Assembly: GCF_002940005.1 (NCBI RefSeq)
Contig: NZ_MDEF01000004.1
Direction: 5' to 3' (one strand)
Length of the DNA stretch: 64,000 nt
From: Xanthomonas hortorum
GTDB lineage: Bacteria > Pseudomonadota > Gammaproteobacteria > Xanthomonadales > Xanthomonadaceae
Positions 21,629-30,305 of the stretch are shown here, piece by piece; positions within the stretch are counted from its first letter, which is position 1, and each line of letters starts with the position of its first letter. Under the pieces are notes generated by a model. The model saw only the letters and a list, made by a program, of their open reading frames with translations. It searched no databases and was not told the DNA's origin. A program made the translations under genes and the position numbers.

Positions 21629-21867
21629 GTGGGGTCTCGCTCTGGCTGCCTGGGACTCCGATGCGCTTCCGGCCAAATTCCGGTTGCAGCAAAGCGCGGA
21701 CGCGGTGCTGAGGACCGGTCCGACGCTGGTTCGGGCAAGCGAGAATTGTAAAGGCAAGTGCCCCGGCATGCCAGCCTGAAGAGCACTCGATGCCGCAGTG
21801 ACATCGCAACAGCGAGGTGAATGCGCTGCTGGAGCAGCTCGCCATTCATGCGCGGTTGCGCGCCGGG

Positions 21868-22584
21868 TTACAGCACCAGGTCACGCACCCGATAGCTGCC
21901 GGCCGGCTTGCCGATCAGCCGTTTGGCCGCATGCAGCGCACCACGCGCAAAGATGTCGCGGTTGCTGGCGCGGTGAATCAGTTCCACCCGCTCGCCCAGC
22001 CCGGTGAACTGCACCGTGTGCTCGCCGACGATATCGCCGGCACGCAGGCTGGCAAAGCGCGGCTGCGCGCCACTACCGGTGGCCGCTTCGCCCAGCGTCA
22101 GTGCGGTGCCGGATGGTGCGTCCTGCTTGTGCACGTGATGCGCCTCGACGATGTCGCAATCCCAACCCGGCAGGCTGCCGGCGGCACGCTCAACCAGCTC
22201 GGTAAGCACCGCGACACCGAGACTGAAGTTGGACGCCCACACCAACGGGATCTTGCCTGCGACATCAAGCAACGCGGCGCGCTGCGCGTCGTCCAGCCCG
22301 GTGGTGCCGGACACCAGCGGTTTACCGCGTTGCGCGCACAAGGCCAGGATCGGTGCGAAGCCCTGCGGCAGGCTGAAGTCGATTGCCACATCGAAGGCCG
22401 GCGCACCGCCGAGTTCGCTGGCGGCAAAGTACGGCACGCCGTCCACCACGCGTTGCGACGGCGAACGCCCCACCACCGCGCCGACGACGTGCAAGCCCTC
22501 ATCTTCGGAGGCCAAGCGCAGCAATGCCTTGCCCATCCGCCCGGAGGCGCCGTGGATCAGAACTTTCACAGGAGACGTTGTCAT
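21868..22584 (-). CDS. dapB: 4-hydroxy-tetrahydrodipicolinate reductase
   Basis: DapB performs the NAD(P)H-dependent reduction step of lysine and diaminopimelate synthesis. The 238-residue protein has the N-terminal nucleotide-binding motif VLIHGASGRMGKALL. It also has the family signature with catalytic residues in EAHHVHKQDAPSGTAL and the substrate-binding GTTGLDDAQR. It is slightly shorter than the 270-residue E. coli enzyme but complete. It lies directly upstream of carA on the same strand, the usual gammaproteobacterial arrangement. Downstream of its stop the spacer is ordinary. Confidence 0.95.
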   Translation of the reverse strand: MTTSPVKVLIHGASGRMGKALLRLASEDEGLHVVGAVVGRSPSQRVVDGVPYFAASELGGAPAFDVAIDFSLPQGFAPILALCAQRGKPLVSGTTGLDDAQRAALLDVAGKIPLVWASNFSLGVAVLTELVERAAGSLPGWDCDIVEAHHVHKQDAPSGTALTLGEAATGSGAQPRFASLRAGDIVGEHTVQFTGLGERVELIHRASNRDIFARGALHAAKRLIGKPAGSYRVRDLVL

Positions 22585-22728
22585 GGCGGCAGGCTAGCTA
22601 GGCGATGTGGGTTGTACAAGATAGCCGGGATTGGGGAGTCGGGATTGGGGAGTCGGAAAACGCAAAAGCGCCGAGCAGTGCGAGCGTTGTCGCGATCGGC
22701 GCGCCTTGCAGTGGCGTGCTAACCGTGG

Positions 22729-23931
22729 CTATGCGCCCTGCCCTGGCAATTCGGCCAGCGCTTCGCGCAGCACCTCGCCCAGGATCCGGATGCCGGCATC
22801 GATCTTCTCGCCCGGCACAGTGACGAACGACAGCCGCAATGTATTGGTCTGCGGCAAGGTGGCGTAGAACGGGGCGCCAGGCACGAAGGCGACATTGCGC
22901 GCGATCGCACGCGCCAGCAATGCGGTGCCATCCAGTCCGGGAGGCAGGGTCACCCACAGGAACATGCCGCCTTCTGGGCGGTTCCACTGCACCTGTGACG
23001 GGAAATGGCGATCCAGCGCTTCCAGCATCAGGCTGCACTGGCGCGCGTACAGTGCGCGAATTTGCGGGATGTGCGTGTCGAGAAAATCGTCCTGCAGCGT
23101 CTGGTAGACCACACGCTGGGTGAAAGAAGGCGTATGCAGATCGGCCGCCTGCTTGGCCTGGATCAGCTTGCCCAGCACCGCCTCCGGTGCGGCCACATAG
23201 CCCAGTCGCAGCCCGGGCGCGAGCACCTTGGAGAACGAGCCCATATAGATCACGCCCTCCGGGTTGAGCGACAGCAGGCTCGGCAACGGCTGGCCGCTGT
23301 AGTACAGCTCGCCGTATGGATCGTCTTCAACGATCGGCACGCCCGCTTCAGCTGCGCGTGCGACCAAGGCCTGACGCCGCGCCAATGGCAAGCGGCGCCC
23401 GGTAGGATTCTGGAAATTCGGCAGGCAATACAGAAAACGCGCATCGGCCAGCATCGCCGGATCCAGCGCATCCACCACCACGCCGCCCTCGTCCGACGGC
23501 ATGCCGACGAACGCCGGCTGGAACAACGAGAACGCCTGCAACGCACCCAGGTAACTCGGCGTTTCCACAAGCACCTTGCTGCCTTCGTCGATAAAGATTT
23601 TGCCGAGCAGATCAAGCCCTTGCTGAGAGCCGGTGGTGATCAGCACCTGGCTGGGCCGGATGCTGGCGCCGTCACGGCTCAGGCGTGCGGCGACCCATTC
23701 GCGCAGCGGCGCATAACCTTCGGTAGGGCCGTATTGCAATGCCGCCTGTGGCGCATCGCGCAGCACCTGGTCACTGGCCGCACGCATGCGCTCCACCGGA
23801 AAGGTGGCCGGCGACGGCAAGCCACCGGCGAAGGAAATCACCTCCGGCCGCTCGGTGATCTTGAGGATTTCGCGAATCGCTGAACTGGTCAGCGCCTGCG
23901 CACGTCGGGAGATCTGGAAGGAGGTCGTCAT
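22729..23931 (-). CDS. PLP-dependent aminotransferase, class I/II (2-aminoadipate transaminase-like)
   Basis: The 400-residue enzyme is a fold-type I aminotransferase closest in appearance to LysN / aromatic aminotransferases related to MocR regulators, but without their helix-turn-helix domain. It has FAGGLPSPATFP, a motif typical of this subgroup, ITTGSQQGLDLLG for cofactor phosphate binding, and PNFQNPTGRR with EDDPYGELYY. The Schiff-base lysine is K235 in GSFSKVLAPGLRLGYV. The substrate cannot be told from sequence; branched-chain, aromatic or 2-aminoadipate are possible. The spacer to dapB (22585-22728) carries a short direct repeat of the GGGATTGGGGAGTC type. Confidence 0.85.
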   Translation of the reverse strand: MTTSFQISRRAQALTSSAIREILKITERPEVISFAGGLPSPATFPVERMRAASDQVLRDAPQAALQYGPTEGYAPLREWVAARLSRDGASIRPSQVLITTGSQQGLDLLGKIFIDEGSKVLVETPSYLGALQAFSLFQPAFVGMPSDEGGVVVDALDPAMLADARFLYCLPNFQNPTGRRLPLARRQALVARAAEAGVPIVEDDPYGELYYSGQPLPSLLSLNPEGVIYMGSFSKVLAPGLRLGYVAAPEAVLGKLIQAKQAADLHTPSFTQRVVYQTLQDDFLDTHIPQIRALYARQCSLMLEALDRHFPSQVQWNRPEGGMFLWVTLPPGLDGTALLARAIARNVAFVPGAPFYATLPQTNTLRLSFVTVPGEKIDAGIRILGEVLREALAELPGQGA

Positions 23932-23982
23932 GGGTCAAGCATAGCGAAGGCGTGTGGCCGAGGCGCTGTGCACTGCAGCGCG

Positions 23983-24237
23983 TCAGTGACTACGCGGCGG
24001 CGTGGGCCCGCAGCTGTCGCAACCACCGCAGGCCGCGGCGCCCTGCGTCGCCGGTGGTGCCACGCGACGGCCCAGCGATTGCATCCATGCAGGTCGCCCA
24101 TCGCGCAGCAGACCGATCGCCAGCGCGCCACGTATGCGTCGCAAGACGCCGGGGAACTGCTTCTTCATCACCACCCACAGGCTCAGCAGCACCGCGAATG
24201 CGATGACCACGTATTGCAGGGTGAGCGAGAAATCCAT
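23983..24237 (-). CDS. Small Cys-rich membrane-anchored protein of the feo operon (DUF6587-like)
   Basis: The 84-residue protein follows feoB with one base between stop and start. It has a single N-terminal membrane segment (LQYVVIAFAVLLSLWVVMKKQFP) and a C-terminal tail with AACGGCDSCG, a CxxCxxC arrangement that could bind iron or a metal. Short proteins in this position are common in FeoAB operons and take the place of FeoC in xanthomonads and pseudomonads. A role in FeoB assembly or iron handling is inferred from context only. Confidence 0.75.
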   Translation of the reverse strand: MDFSLTLQYVVIAFAVLLSLWVVMKKQFPGVLRRIRGALAIGLLRDGRPAWMQSLGRRVAPPATQGAAACGGCDSCGPTPPRSH

Positions 24238-24238
24238 C

Positions 24239-26098
24239 TCAGCCGGCTCCGAGCAGCACGGCCACTTGGTAGGTCACCAGCGAGGCAAGATAGGCCAGCG
24301 CGAACAGGTACACCGCACTGATGGTCATCTGCTTCCACGAATTGGTTTCGCGCTTGATGGTCGCCAGCGTGGAGATGCACATCGGCGCGTAGATGTACCA
24401 GACCAGCAGCGACAGCGCCGTGGCCAGCGACCAGCCATCGCTGATCAGCGGCGACAAGGCTTGCGCGGCAGCATCGTCATCGGCGGCCGACAGTGCGTAG
24501 ACCGTGGCCAGGGATGCCACCGCCACTTCGCGCGCGGCCAGGCCCGGAATAAGCGCGATACAGATCTGCCAGTTGAAGCCCAGCGGCGCGAAGAAGGTCG
24601 ACATTGCATGCCCGATGCGGCCGGCAAAGCTGTAGTCGATCGCCGGCAAGCTCGCATTGGCCGGCGCTGCCGGAAACGACAGCAGAAACCACAGCAGCAC
24701 GGTCAGCGCCAGGATGATGCCGCCGACGCGCTTGAGAAAGATCACCGCACGTTCCCACAAACCCAGCGCCAGATCGCGCAGCTGCGGAACGCGATAGGAC
24801 GGCAACTCCAGCATCAACGGATGCTCGCTCTTGTCGCGCCGCCACTTCTTCATCGTCCACGACACCAGCAAGGCACTGACGATGGCCGCGGCGTACAGCG
24901 CGAACAGGATCAGCCCCTGCTGATTGAAAATGCCCCACACGGTTTTTTGCGGGATGAAGGCGCCGATCAGCAACGCGTAGACCGGCAAGCGCGCCGAACA
25001 GGTCATCAACGGCGCGACCATGATGGTGGCGAGCCGGTCGCGCGGGTCCTGGATACTGCGCGTGGACATGATGCCCGGCACCGCACACGCAAAACTCGAC
25101 AGCAAGGGAATGAACGAGCGCCCGGACAAGCCGGCCGCGGCCATCATGCGATCCAGCAAAAACGCCGCACGCGGCAGATAACCGGATTCTTCCAACGCCA
25201 GGATGAAGGCGAACAGGATCAGGATCTGCGGCAGGAACTTGATCACCCCGCCCAGGCCGGTGACGATGCCGTCCTTGAGCAGGCTGTTGAGCGGGCCCTC
25301 CGGCAGGGTGGTGCCCACCCACTCGCCCAGCATCGCGGTGCCGACATCGATCAGGTCCATCACCGGGGTGGCCCAGGCGTACACCGCCTGGAAGATCAGG
25401 AACATCACCACCGCCAGCGTCACCAGACCCCAGATCGGATGCAGCAGCCAGCGGTCCAGTGCGTCGTCCACGCGCGAGGTGCGGGTGGGCATGGTCACCG
25501 ACGCGCTCAGGATCTGGCGCACCTGCGCGTGATAGTTACCGCCGACCGGCGGCGTCGCGGTCGGTGCGGCCAGGTGCGCGGCCTGCGCATCGATGCGCTC
25601 CACCAGCGCCTTGGCACCGCCGCGTCGCACCGCCACCGTTTCCACCACCGGCACGCCGAGCGCCTGTTCCAGCGCCGGCAGGTCGATGACGATGCCGCGG
25701 CGCTGCGCGGCATCGACCATGTTCAAGGCCACGATCATCGGCCGGCCCAACTCACGCAGTTCCAGCGCAAAGCGCAAATGCAGACGCAGGTTGGTCGCAT
25801 CCATCACGCAGACCAACACGTCCGGCGCCGGCTCGCCCGGGTAGAAACCACGGCACAGATCGCGGGTGATCGCCTCGTCCAGGCTGGCCGGCTGCAGGCT
25901 GTAGGCGCCGGGCAGATCCAGTACCGCGAAGTCGCGCCCAGACGGCGCACGGAAATGCCCTTCCTTACGCTCGACGGTGACGCCGGTGTAATTGGCCACC
26001 TTCTGCCGGCTGCCGGTCAGCTGGTTGAACAGCGCGGTCTTGCCACTGTTGGGGTTGCCGACCAAAGCCAGGCGCAGCGGAACACTTGCCGCATTCAT
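24239..26098 (-). CDS. feoB: Ferrous iron transporter FeoB
   Basis: FeoB is the inner-membrane GTP-gated Fe(II) importer. The 619-residue protein begins with a G domain. G1 is ALVGNPNSGKTALFNQL, G3 DLPGAYSL, and G4 in IVALNMVDAA. A guanine-dissociation-inhibitor-like helical region follows, then the membrane part with two Gate-type blocks (LLSSFACAVPGIMSTRSIQDPRDRLATIMVAPLMTCSARLPVY) carrying the conserved cysteines. It is shorter than the 770-residue E. coli protein, as is usual for this group. The ATG overlaps the feoA stop as ATGA. Confidence 0.97.
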   Translation of the reverse strand: MNAASVPLRLALVGNPNSGKTALFNQLTGSRQKVANYTGVTVERKEGHFRAPSGRDFAVLDLPGAYSLQPASLDEAITRDLCRGFYPGEPAPDVLVCVMDATNLRLHLRFALELRELGRPMIVALNMVDAAQRRGIVIDLPALEQALGVPVVETVAVRRGGAKALVERIDAQAAHLAAPTATPPVGGNYHAQVRQILSASVTMPTRTSRVDDALDRWLLHPIWGLVTLAVVMFLIFQAVYAWATPVMDLIDVGTAMLGEWVGTTLPEGPLNSLLKDGIVTGLGGVIKFLPQILILFAFILALEESGYLPRAAFLLDRMMAAAGLSGRSFIPLLSSFACAVPGIMSTRSIQDPRDRLATIMVAPLMTCSARLPVYALLIGAFIPQKTVWGIFNQQGLILFALYAAAIVSALLVSWTMKKWRRDKSEHPLMLELPSYRVPQLRDLALGLWERAVIFLKRVGGIILALTVLLWFLLSFPAAPANASLPAIDYSFAGRIGHAMSTFFAPLGFNWQICIALIPGLAAREVAVASLATVYALSAADDDAAAQALSPLISDGWSLATALSLLVWYIYAPMCISTLATIKRETNSWKQMTISAVYLFALAYLASLVTYQVAVLLGAG

Positions 26099-26343
26099 GC
26101 CAGTGCTCCTTCGATGCGCACCTGCACGCGCGCGGCCTCGCTGCGACGCAATGCAAAACGCGTGTAACCGACCTGCACCAGCAACGGTTCGCGTCCAACC
26201 GGCCCGGTCGCCAATACTGTCACTTCCTCGCCGGCGACAAAGCCCAACTCACGCAGGCGCCGGGCGATCGTGTCGTTGGGCTGACGATCCTCTACCGAGT
26301 CCACGATGGCAGCGCGATGCAAAGGCATGTCGGACAACGTCAC
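26095..26343 (-). CDS. feoA: FeoA, SH3-like protein of the Fe(II) transport system
   Basis: FeoA is the small cytoplasmic partner of FeoB. The core RRLRELGFVAGEEVTVLATGPVGREPLLVQVGYTRFALRRSEA is the typical FeoA SH3-like fold. The longest open frame starts at ATG 26385, but that start would put the likely Fur box inside the coding sequence. I therefore prefer GTG 26343 (82 residues), which has AGG about ten bases upstream; ATG 26328 is also possible. It is translationally coupled to feoB. A candidate Fur operator lies immediately upstream. Confidence 0.88.
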   Translation of the reverse strand: MTLSDMPLHRAAIVDSVEDRQPNDTIARRLRELGFVAGEEVTVLATGPVGREPLLVQVGYTRFALRRSEAARVQVRIEGALA

Positions 26344-26361
26344 AAAGACGGCCTGATTGTT

Positions 26362-26380
26362 AGGAATGGTTCTCAATTCT
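26362..26380 (-). promoter_or_regulatory. Candidate Fur box of the feo operon
   Basis: Read on the minus strand, the site is AATTGAGAACCATTCCTAA. It fits the 7-1-7 Fur pattern TGAGAAT-N-ATTCTCA, with one mismatch in the first half (TGAGAAC) and two in the second (ATTCCTA). It lies about 20 bases upstream of the chosen feoA start, as expected for iron repression. The match was scored by eye. Confidence 0.65.
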
Positions 26381-26458
26381 AGCATCGACGCACCGCGTCA
26401 TGGCTCGGGCCAGCTTGCCGCTATCATGGTTCGCATCCCATTCATGGACGTCGATCCA

Positions 26459-27256
26459 ATGCAGGACACCGGCTTGATCGTGGAGGACCAGGGAGCGGTC
26501 CGCACGCTGCGACTGAACCGCCCGGCGGTGCACAACGCCTTCGACGCGGTCTTGATCAGCGCGCTCACTGAGGCCTTGCAGCAGGCCGGCCAGGCGGCGC
26601 AGATCCGGGTAGTCGTGATCACCGGTGTAGGCGGCGCCTTGTCCGCCGGCGCGGACCTGAACTGGATGCGCGGCATGGCCAGCGCCAGCGAGGCCGAGAA
26701 TGCTGCCGATGCACTGGCGCTCGCGCTGCTCATGCGCACGCTTGACGAATTGCCCAAGCCGACCATCGCACGCGTCAATGGCGCCGCGTTCGGCGGCGGC
26801 GTAGGCCTGGTGGCGTGCTGCGATATCGCCATCGGCTGCACCGAGGCGCGCTTCGGCCTGACCGAGAGCAAGCTAGGCCTGCTTCCAGCGGTCATTTCGC
26901 CGTATGTGATTGCAGCGATCGGCGCGCGCCAGGCGCGGCGCTGGTTCGCTACTGCGGAGATTTTCGACGCCGGCACGGCGCAGTTGCTGGGCCTGTTGCA
27001 TCAACTGGTTGCCGCCGATCAATTGGACATCGCGGTGGAGCGACAGGTCCGCTTGCTGCTGGCGGCCGCACCACTGGCGGCGGCCAGCGCCAAATCCCTG
27101 GTGCGTTCGGTGTTGCCGCCTGCCGACCGCGATGCCATCGATGCGGCCAATGCCGCGTGGATCGCGCGCCTGCGCGTCTCGCCCGAGGGCCAGGAAGGCT
27201 TGAGTGCCTTTCTCGACAAGCGCCAGCCGGCCTGGGTGCCGGAGGACATGGCATGA
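26459..27256 (+). CDS. Enoyl-CoA hydratase/isomerase, probable methylglutaconyl-CoA hydratase
   Basis: This is a crotonase-family enzyme of about 265 residues. It shows LRLNRPAVHNAFDAVLI, the oxyanion-hole segment GGALSAGADLNWMRGM, and the second conserved segment GAAFGGGVGLVACCDIAIG with FGLTESKLGLLPAVISPYV. The stop overlaps the start of an HMG-CoA lyase gene as ATGA. In leucine breakdown these two enzymes act consecutively (methylglutaconyl-CoA to HMG-CoA to acetoacetate and acetyl-CoA), so liuC-like activity is the best guess. The start is uncertain: ATG 26459 is chosen, ATG 26444 is an alternative. Confidence 0.85.
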   Translation: MQDTGLIVEDQGAVRTLRLNRPAVHNAFDAVLISALTEALQQAGQAAQIRVVVITGVGGALSAGADLNWMRGMASASEAENAADALALALLMRTLDELPKPTIARVNGAAFGGGVGLVACCDIAIGCTEARFGLTESKLGLLPAVISPYVIAAIGARQARRWFATAEIFDAGTAQLLGLLHQLVAADQLDIAVERQVRLLLAAAPLAAASAKSLVRSVLPPADRDAIDAANAAWIARLRVSPEGQEGLSAFLDKRQPAWVPEDMA

Positions 27257-28149
27257 GCGCATTCGTGCGCATTGTCGAAGTCGGCCCGCGCGATGGCTTG
27301 CAGAACGAAGCGCAACCGATCGCGACCGCCGACAAGATCGCCTTGATCGATCAGCTTTCGGCCACCGGACTGCGCACCATCGAGGCAACCAGCTTCGTCA
27401 GCCCGCGCTGGGTACCGCAACTGGCCGATGCGGCCGAGGTGTTTGCCGGCATCACCCAGGCGCCGGGGATTGCCTATCCGGTGCTGGTGCCGAACCTGCA
27501 GGGCTATGTGCGGGCACGCGCGGCCGGCGCGCAGGAAGTGGCGGTGTTCACCGCGGCGTCCGAAGCCTTCAATCGCACCAATACCAACGCCGGCATCGAC
27601 GAATCGATCGAGCGCTTTCGCCCTGTCCTGGAACAGGCCGCGCTCGACGGTGTACGCGTGCGCGGTTACGTCTCCACCGTGCTGGGGTGCCCGTATCAAG
27701 GCGCCGTGCCGGTGGCCGACGTGGTGGATGTCGCGCAGCGGCTGTACGCGTTGGGCTGCTATGAAATTTCGCTGGGCGACACCATCGGCGTCGGCACGCC
27801 GGTCAAGGCGCGCCAGATGTTGGCCGCCGTGGCGCAAGTCGTGCCGATGCAGGCATTGGCCGTACATTTTCACGACACCTACGGCCAGGCGCTGGCCAAT
27901 ATCGCCGCCTGCCTGGAGCAAGGCGTGCGCGTGGTCGATGCGGCAGTGTCCGGCGCCGGCGGCTGCCCGTATGCCAAGGGCGCCAGCGGCAATGTGGCCA
28001 GCGAAGATGTGGTCTATCTGCTGCACGGATTAGGCATGCAAACCGGCATCGATCTGGCTGCCCTCGCCCGCACCGGCCGCTGGCTGGCGCAACTGCTCGG
28101 CCGCGAGACCGGCAGCAAGGTCGGCAAGGCGTTGGCGGCGGCTGGCTGA
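27253..28149 (+). CDS. Hydroxymethylglutaryl-CoA lyase
   Basis: The enzyme cleaves HMG-CoA to acetoacetate and acetyl-CoA, the last step of leucine catabolism. The 298-residue TIM-barrel protein begins VRIVEVGPRDGLQNEAQPI, a family hallmark with metal-binding aspartate. It carries the lyase signature with catalytic cysteine in SGAGGCPYAKGASGNVASEDVVYLLHG, and the metal histidines in VHFHDTYGQAL. The upstream open frame overlaps the hydratase gene, so ATG 27253 (ATGA overlap) is the start. It corresponds to mvaB/liuE. Confidence 0.93.
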   Translation: MSAFVRIVEVGPRDGLQNEAQPIATADKIALIDQLSATGLRTIEATSFVSPRWVPQLADAAEVFAGITQAPGIAYPVLVPNLQGYVRARAAGAQEVAVFTAASEAFNRTNTNAGIDESIERFRPVLEQAALDGVRVRGYVSTVLGCPYQGAVPVADVVDVAQRLYALGCYEISLGDTIGVGTPVKARQMLAAVAQVVPMQALAVHFHDTYGQALANIAACLEQGVRVVDAAVSGAGGCPYAKGASGNVASEDVVYLLHGLGMQTGIDLAALARTGRWLAQLLGRETGSKVGKALAAAG

Positions 28150-28298
28150 GGCGTTGACGCAACAGCTCGCCGACGGCCTACTCACGCCCCCTGCCGCCAG
28201 GGCGATCGCCTGGACGCTTCGGCTAGAATTGCCGACCGCTTCGCCCACCGATCGCCGCCAGCCTCCATCGGCATCCAACATTTCCCGGGAACCACCGC

Positions 28299-29069
28299 AT
28301 GCAGCCATCTTCTGTTCTTGCCATTGTCACCGGCGGCGTGTCCGGCCTGGGCCTGGCGGTGGCGCAGCGCATCGTTGCCGACGGCGGCAAGGTCGCCTTG
28401 TTCGACGTCAATGCCGACAAGGCCGAGACGGCTCTGGCGCTGCTCGGTGCCGGCAACGCGCATCACTTCGCCACCGACGTCACCGATGAGGCGCAGGTTG
28501 CCGCCAACGTGGCGCAGGCCGCGCAGGCGCTAGGCGGGCTCAACCTTGCGGTGAACTGCGCAGGCATCCTGGGCTCGGGCCGCGTGTTGGGCAAGGAAGC
28601 ACCGATGCCGCTGGCGACCTTCCGCACCACCGTGCTGGTCAACCTGGTCGGCAGCTTCAATGTCGCCAAGGCGGCGGCCGATGTGATGCAGCACAACGCC
28701 GCCGGCGACGATGGCGAGCGCGCGGTGATCATCAACACCGCGTCGGTAGCCGCCTATGAAGGCCAGATCGGCCAGGCTGCGTATGCCGCAAGCAAGGGCG
28801 GCGTGGTCGGCATGACCTTGCCGATGGCACGCGAACTGGCGCGCTTCGGCATCCGCGTGATGACGATCGCGCCGGGCGTGTTCTGGACCCCGATGGTCGA
28901 TGGCATGCCCGAGGCCGTGCAGCAATCGTTGGCCGCGTCGATCCCGTTCCCCTCGCGCCTGGGCCAACCCGACGAATACGCCGACACCGTCGCCTTCATC
29001 CTGCGCAATCGCTATCTCAATGGCGAAGTGATTCGCCTGGACGGCGGCGTGCGGTTGGCGCCCAAGTAG
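28299..29069 (+). CDS. Short-chain dehydrogenase, probable 3-hydroxyacyl-CoA dehydrogenase (HSD10-like)
   Basis: The 256-residue protein is a classical SDR: the nucleotide-binding TGGVSGLGLAVAQ with acidic FDVNADKA (favouring NAD), NCAG around residue 87, catalytic serine in IINTASVAAYEG, and YAASK. The sequence around SVAAYEGQIGQAAYAASKGGVVGMTLPMAREL and the C-terminal NGEVIRLDGGVRL closely resemble type 2 3-hydroxyacyl-CoA / 2-methyl-3-hydroxybutyryl-CoA dehydrogenases. Its position after leucine-degradation genes suggests branched-chain acyl-CoA breakdown. The gap to the HMG-CoA lyase gene is 149 bases, so it may have its own promoter. Confidence 0.82.
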   Translation: MQPSSVLAIVTGGVSGLGLAVAQRIVADGGKVALFDVNADKAETALALLGAGNAHHFATDVTDEAQVAANVAQAAQALGGLNLAVNCAGILGSGRVLGKEAPMPLATFRTTVLVNLVGSFNVAKAAADVMQHNAAGDDGERAVIINTASVAAYEGQIGQAAYAASKGGVVGMTLPMARELARFGIRVMTIAPGVFWTPMVDGMPEAVQQSLAASIPFPSRLGQPDEYADTVAFILRNRYLNGEVIRLDGGVRLAPK

Positions 29070-29070
29070 C

Positions 29071-29169
29071 CGGGAATGGGGAATCGAGAATGGGGAATCG
29101 TAACGGCGCCTCACTCTCAGCACCCCGCACTCGGCTTTTCCGATTCCCCATTCCCAACTCCCGATTCCC
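29071..29169. repeat. GGGAATGGGGAATC-type inverted repeat
   Basis: The short spacer before yeiP holds GGGAATGGGGAATCGAGAA on the left and its approximate inverse CGATTCCCCATTCCCAACTC on the right, so it can fold back on itself. Related GGGATTGGGGAGTC units occur at 22626-22660. It reaches the yeiP start codon, so the yeiP ribosome-binding region lies inside the repeat. Confidence 0.7.
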
Positions 29170-29736
29170 ATGAAAGCTAACGACATCAAGAAAGGCAACG
29201 TCGTCGAATACAACGGCGGCATTTACCAGATCCGCGACATCGAACGCAGCTCGCCGCAGGGCCGCGGTGGCAACGTGCGCTTCCGCTTCATCATGTACAG
29301 CGTGCCGGGCGGAGTGAAAACCGACGCCAGCTTCGATGCCGATGACAACCTGCCGGAAGTGGAGCTGCTGCGTCGTCTGTCCACGTTTTCGTACAAGGAC
29401 GGCGAGGCCTTCGTGTTCATGGACGACGAGGACTTCACCCCGTACACGCTGGACGCGGATGTGATCGGCACCGATGCCGGCTACATCACCGACGGGCTGA
29501 CCGGCATCTACGTGCAGGTGATCGACGACCAGCCGGTGGCCGTGCAGTTGCCGCAGACGGTGACGCTGGAGGTGATCGAAACCCCGCCCGAGCTCAAGGG
29601 CGGCACCGCCACCAAGCGCCCCAAGCCGGCCAAGCTCGACACCGGCCTGGAAATCATGGTCCCCGAGTACATCACCAACGGCGAGCGCGTGCTGGTCAAC
29701 ACCACCACCGGCGAATTCGCAGGCCGCGCCGACTGA
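29170..29736 (+). CDS. yeiP: Elongation factor P-like protein YeiP
   Basis: This 188-residue paralogue of translation factor EF-P begins MKANDIKKGNVVEYNGGIYQI. It has three beta-barrel domains: an N-terminal KOW-like domain, a middle OB fold (FMDDEDFTPYTLDADVIG) and a C-terminal OB fold ending EIMVPEYITNGERVLVNTTTGEFAGR. It carries SPQGRGGNVRFRF in the loop where EF-P has its modified lysine, so the tip residue differs from canonical EF-P (which has PGKG), as in other YeiP proteins. The precise role is unknown. The stop overlaps the next gene by one base. Confidence 0.93.
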   Translation: MKANDIKKGNVVEYNGGIYQIRDIERSSPQGRGGNVRFRFIMYSVPGGVKTDASFDADDNLPEVELLRRLSTFSYKDGEAFVFMDDEDFTPYTLDADVIGTDAGYITDGLTGIYVQVIDDQPVAVQLPQTVTLEVIETPPELKGGTATKRPKPAKLDTGLEIMVPEYITNGERVLVNTTTGEFAGRAD

Positions 29737-30128
29737 TGCGCACGCTGGTGGTTGCCTTGACGCTGGGGTTGTTGACCGCCTGCACGGAGCAACCCGCCCC
29801 GGCGCCGACATCTGCACCCAAGCCCGCGCCGGTGGCCTGCACCGACGCCAAGGTGGACGACGAATGGCTGCAACATCCCCCGGGCCTGTGCGGCATGCCG
29901 GAAGATGTGCGCACGCTGGTGGAGGACTACGACACCTGCGAGCACTTCGCTGGCGAAGAGCCGTACGATGCCGACCGTCGACACGAGATCGAAGTGGCGA
30001 TTGCGCAGTTCTGCACACCGGCACCGGCGCGGCTGGCCAAGCTACTAAGGCAGTACCGCAGCGATGCGCATGTCATCGAATGGCTGCGCAAGTATTCGGT
30101 ACAAGCGGATCTGAAACCAGCCGGTTGA
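29736..30128 (+). CDS. Small hypothetical lipoprotein
   Basis: The function is unknown. The 130-residue protein starts with a lipoprotein signal (MRTLVVALTLGLLTACTEQ, lipobox LTAC). A proline-rich linker (PAPAPTSAPKPAPVA) follows, then a compact domain with four cysteines (CTDAK, LCGMP, DTCEHF, FCTPAP), likely disulfide-bonded in the periplasm or at the outer membrane. It shares its first base with the yeiP stop codon and is probably co-transcribed with it. No family was recognised. Confidence 0.7.
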   Translation: MRTLVVALTLGLLTACTEQPAPAPTSAPKPAPVACTDAKVDDEWLQHPPGLCGMPEDVRTLVEDYDTCEHFAGEEPYDADRRHEIEVAIAQFCTPAPARLAKLLRQYRSDAHVIEWLRKYSVQADLKPAG

Positions 30129-30143
30129 GGTATGCCGGTGTAG

Positions 30144-30272
30144 CCCTTCTCCCACCGGGAGAAGGTGCCCCGCAGGGGCGGATGAGGGTGCGGGAGCCTC
30201 GTGCAGCTGGACCCACACGAGAGCTTCGCCCCGTACCCTCACCCCAACCCCTCTTCCGATGGGAGAGGGGCT
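30144..30272. repeat. Extragenic repeat family D copy 1
   Basis: The element begins CCCTTCTCCCACCGGGAGAAGG, continues GGGGCGGATGAGGGTGCGGG, and ends with the inverse, CCGTACCCTCACCCCAACCC...GGGAGAGGGGCT, so the whole unit is a long imperfect palindrome. A second copy lies at 35365-35497. It occupies the spacer between converging genes and may act as a bidirectional terminator; that role is inference. Confidence 0.8.
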
Positions 30273-30305
30273 TGTACTGCTCAGCTAACCCGGGAGTCCG
30301 GGTCG

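Noticed and set aside
24002..26167. Open frame of 721 codons on the plus strand
   Set aside because: It is antisense to feoB and its small partner, with low-complexity Arg/Gln/His composition and no domain.
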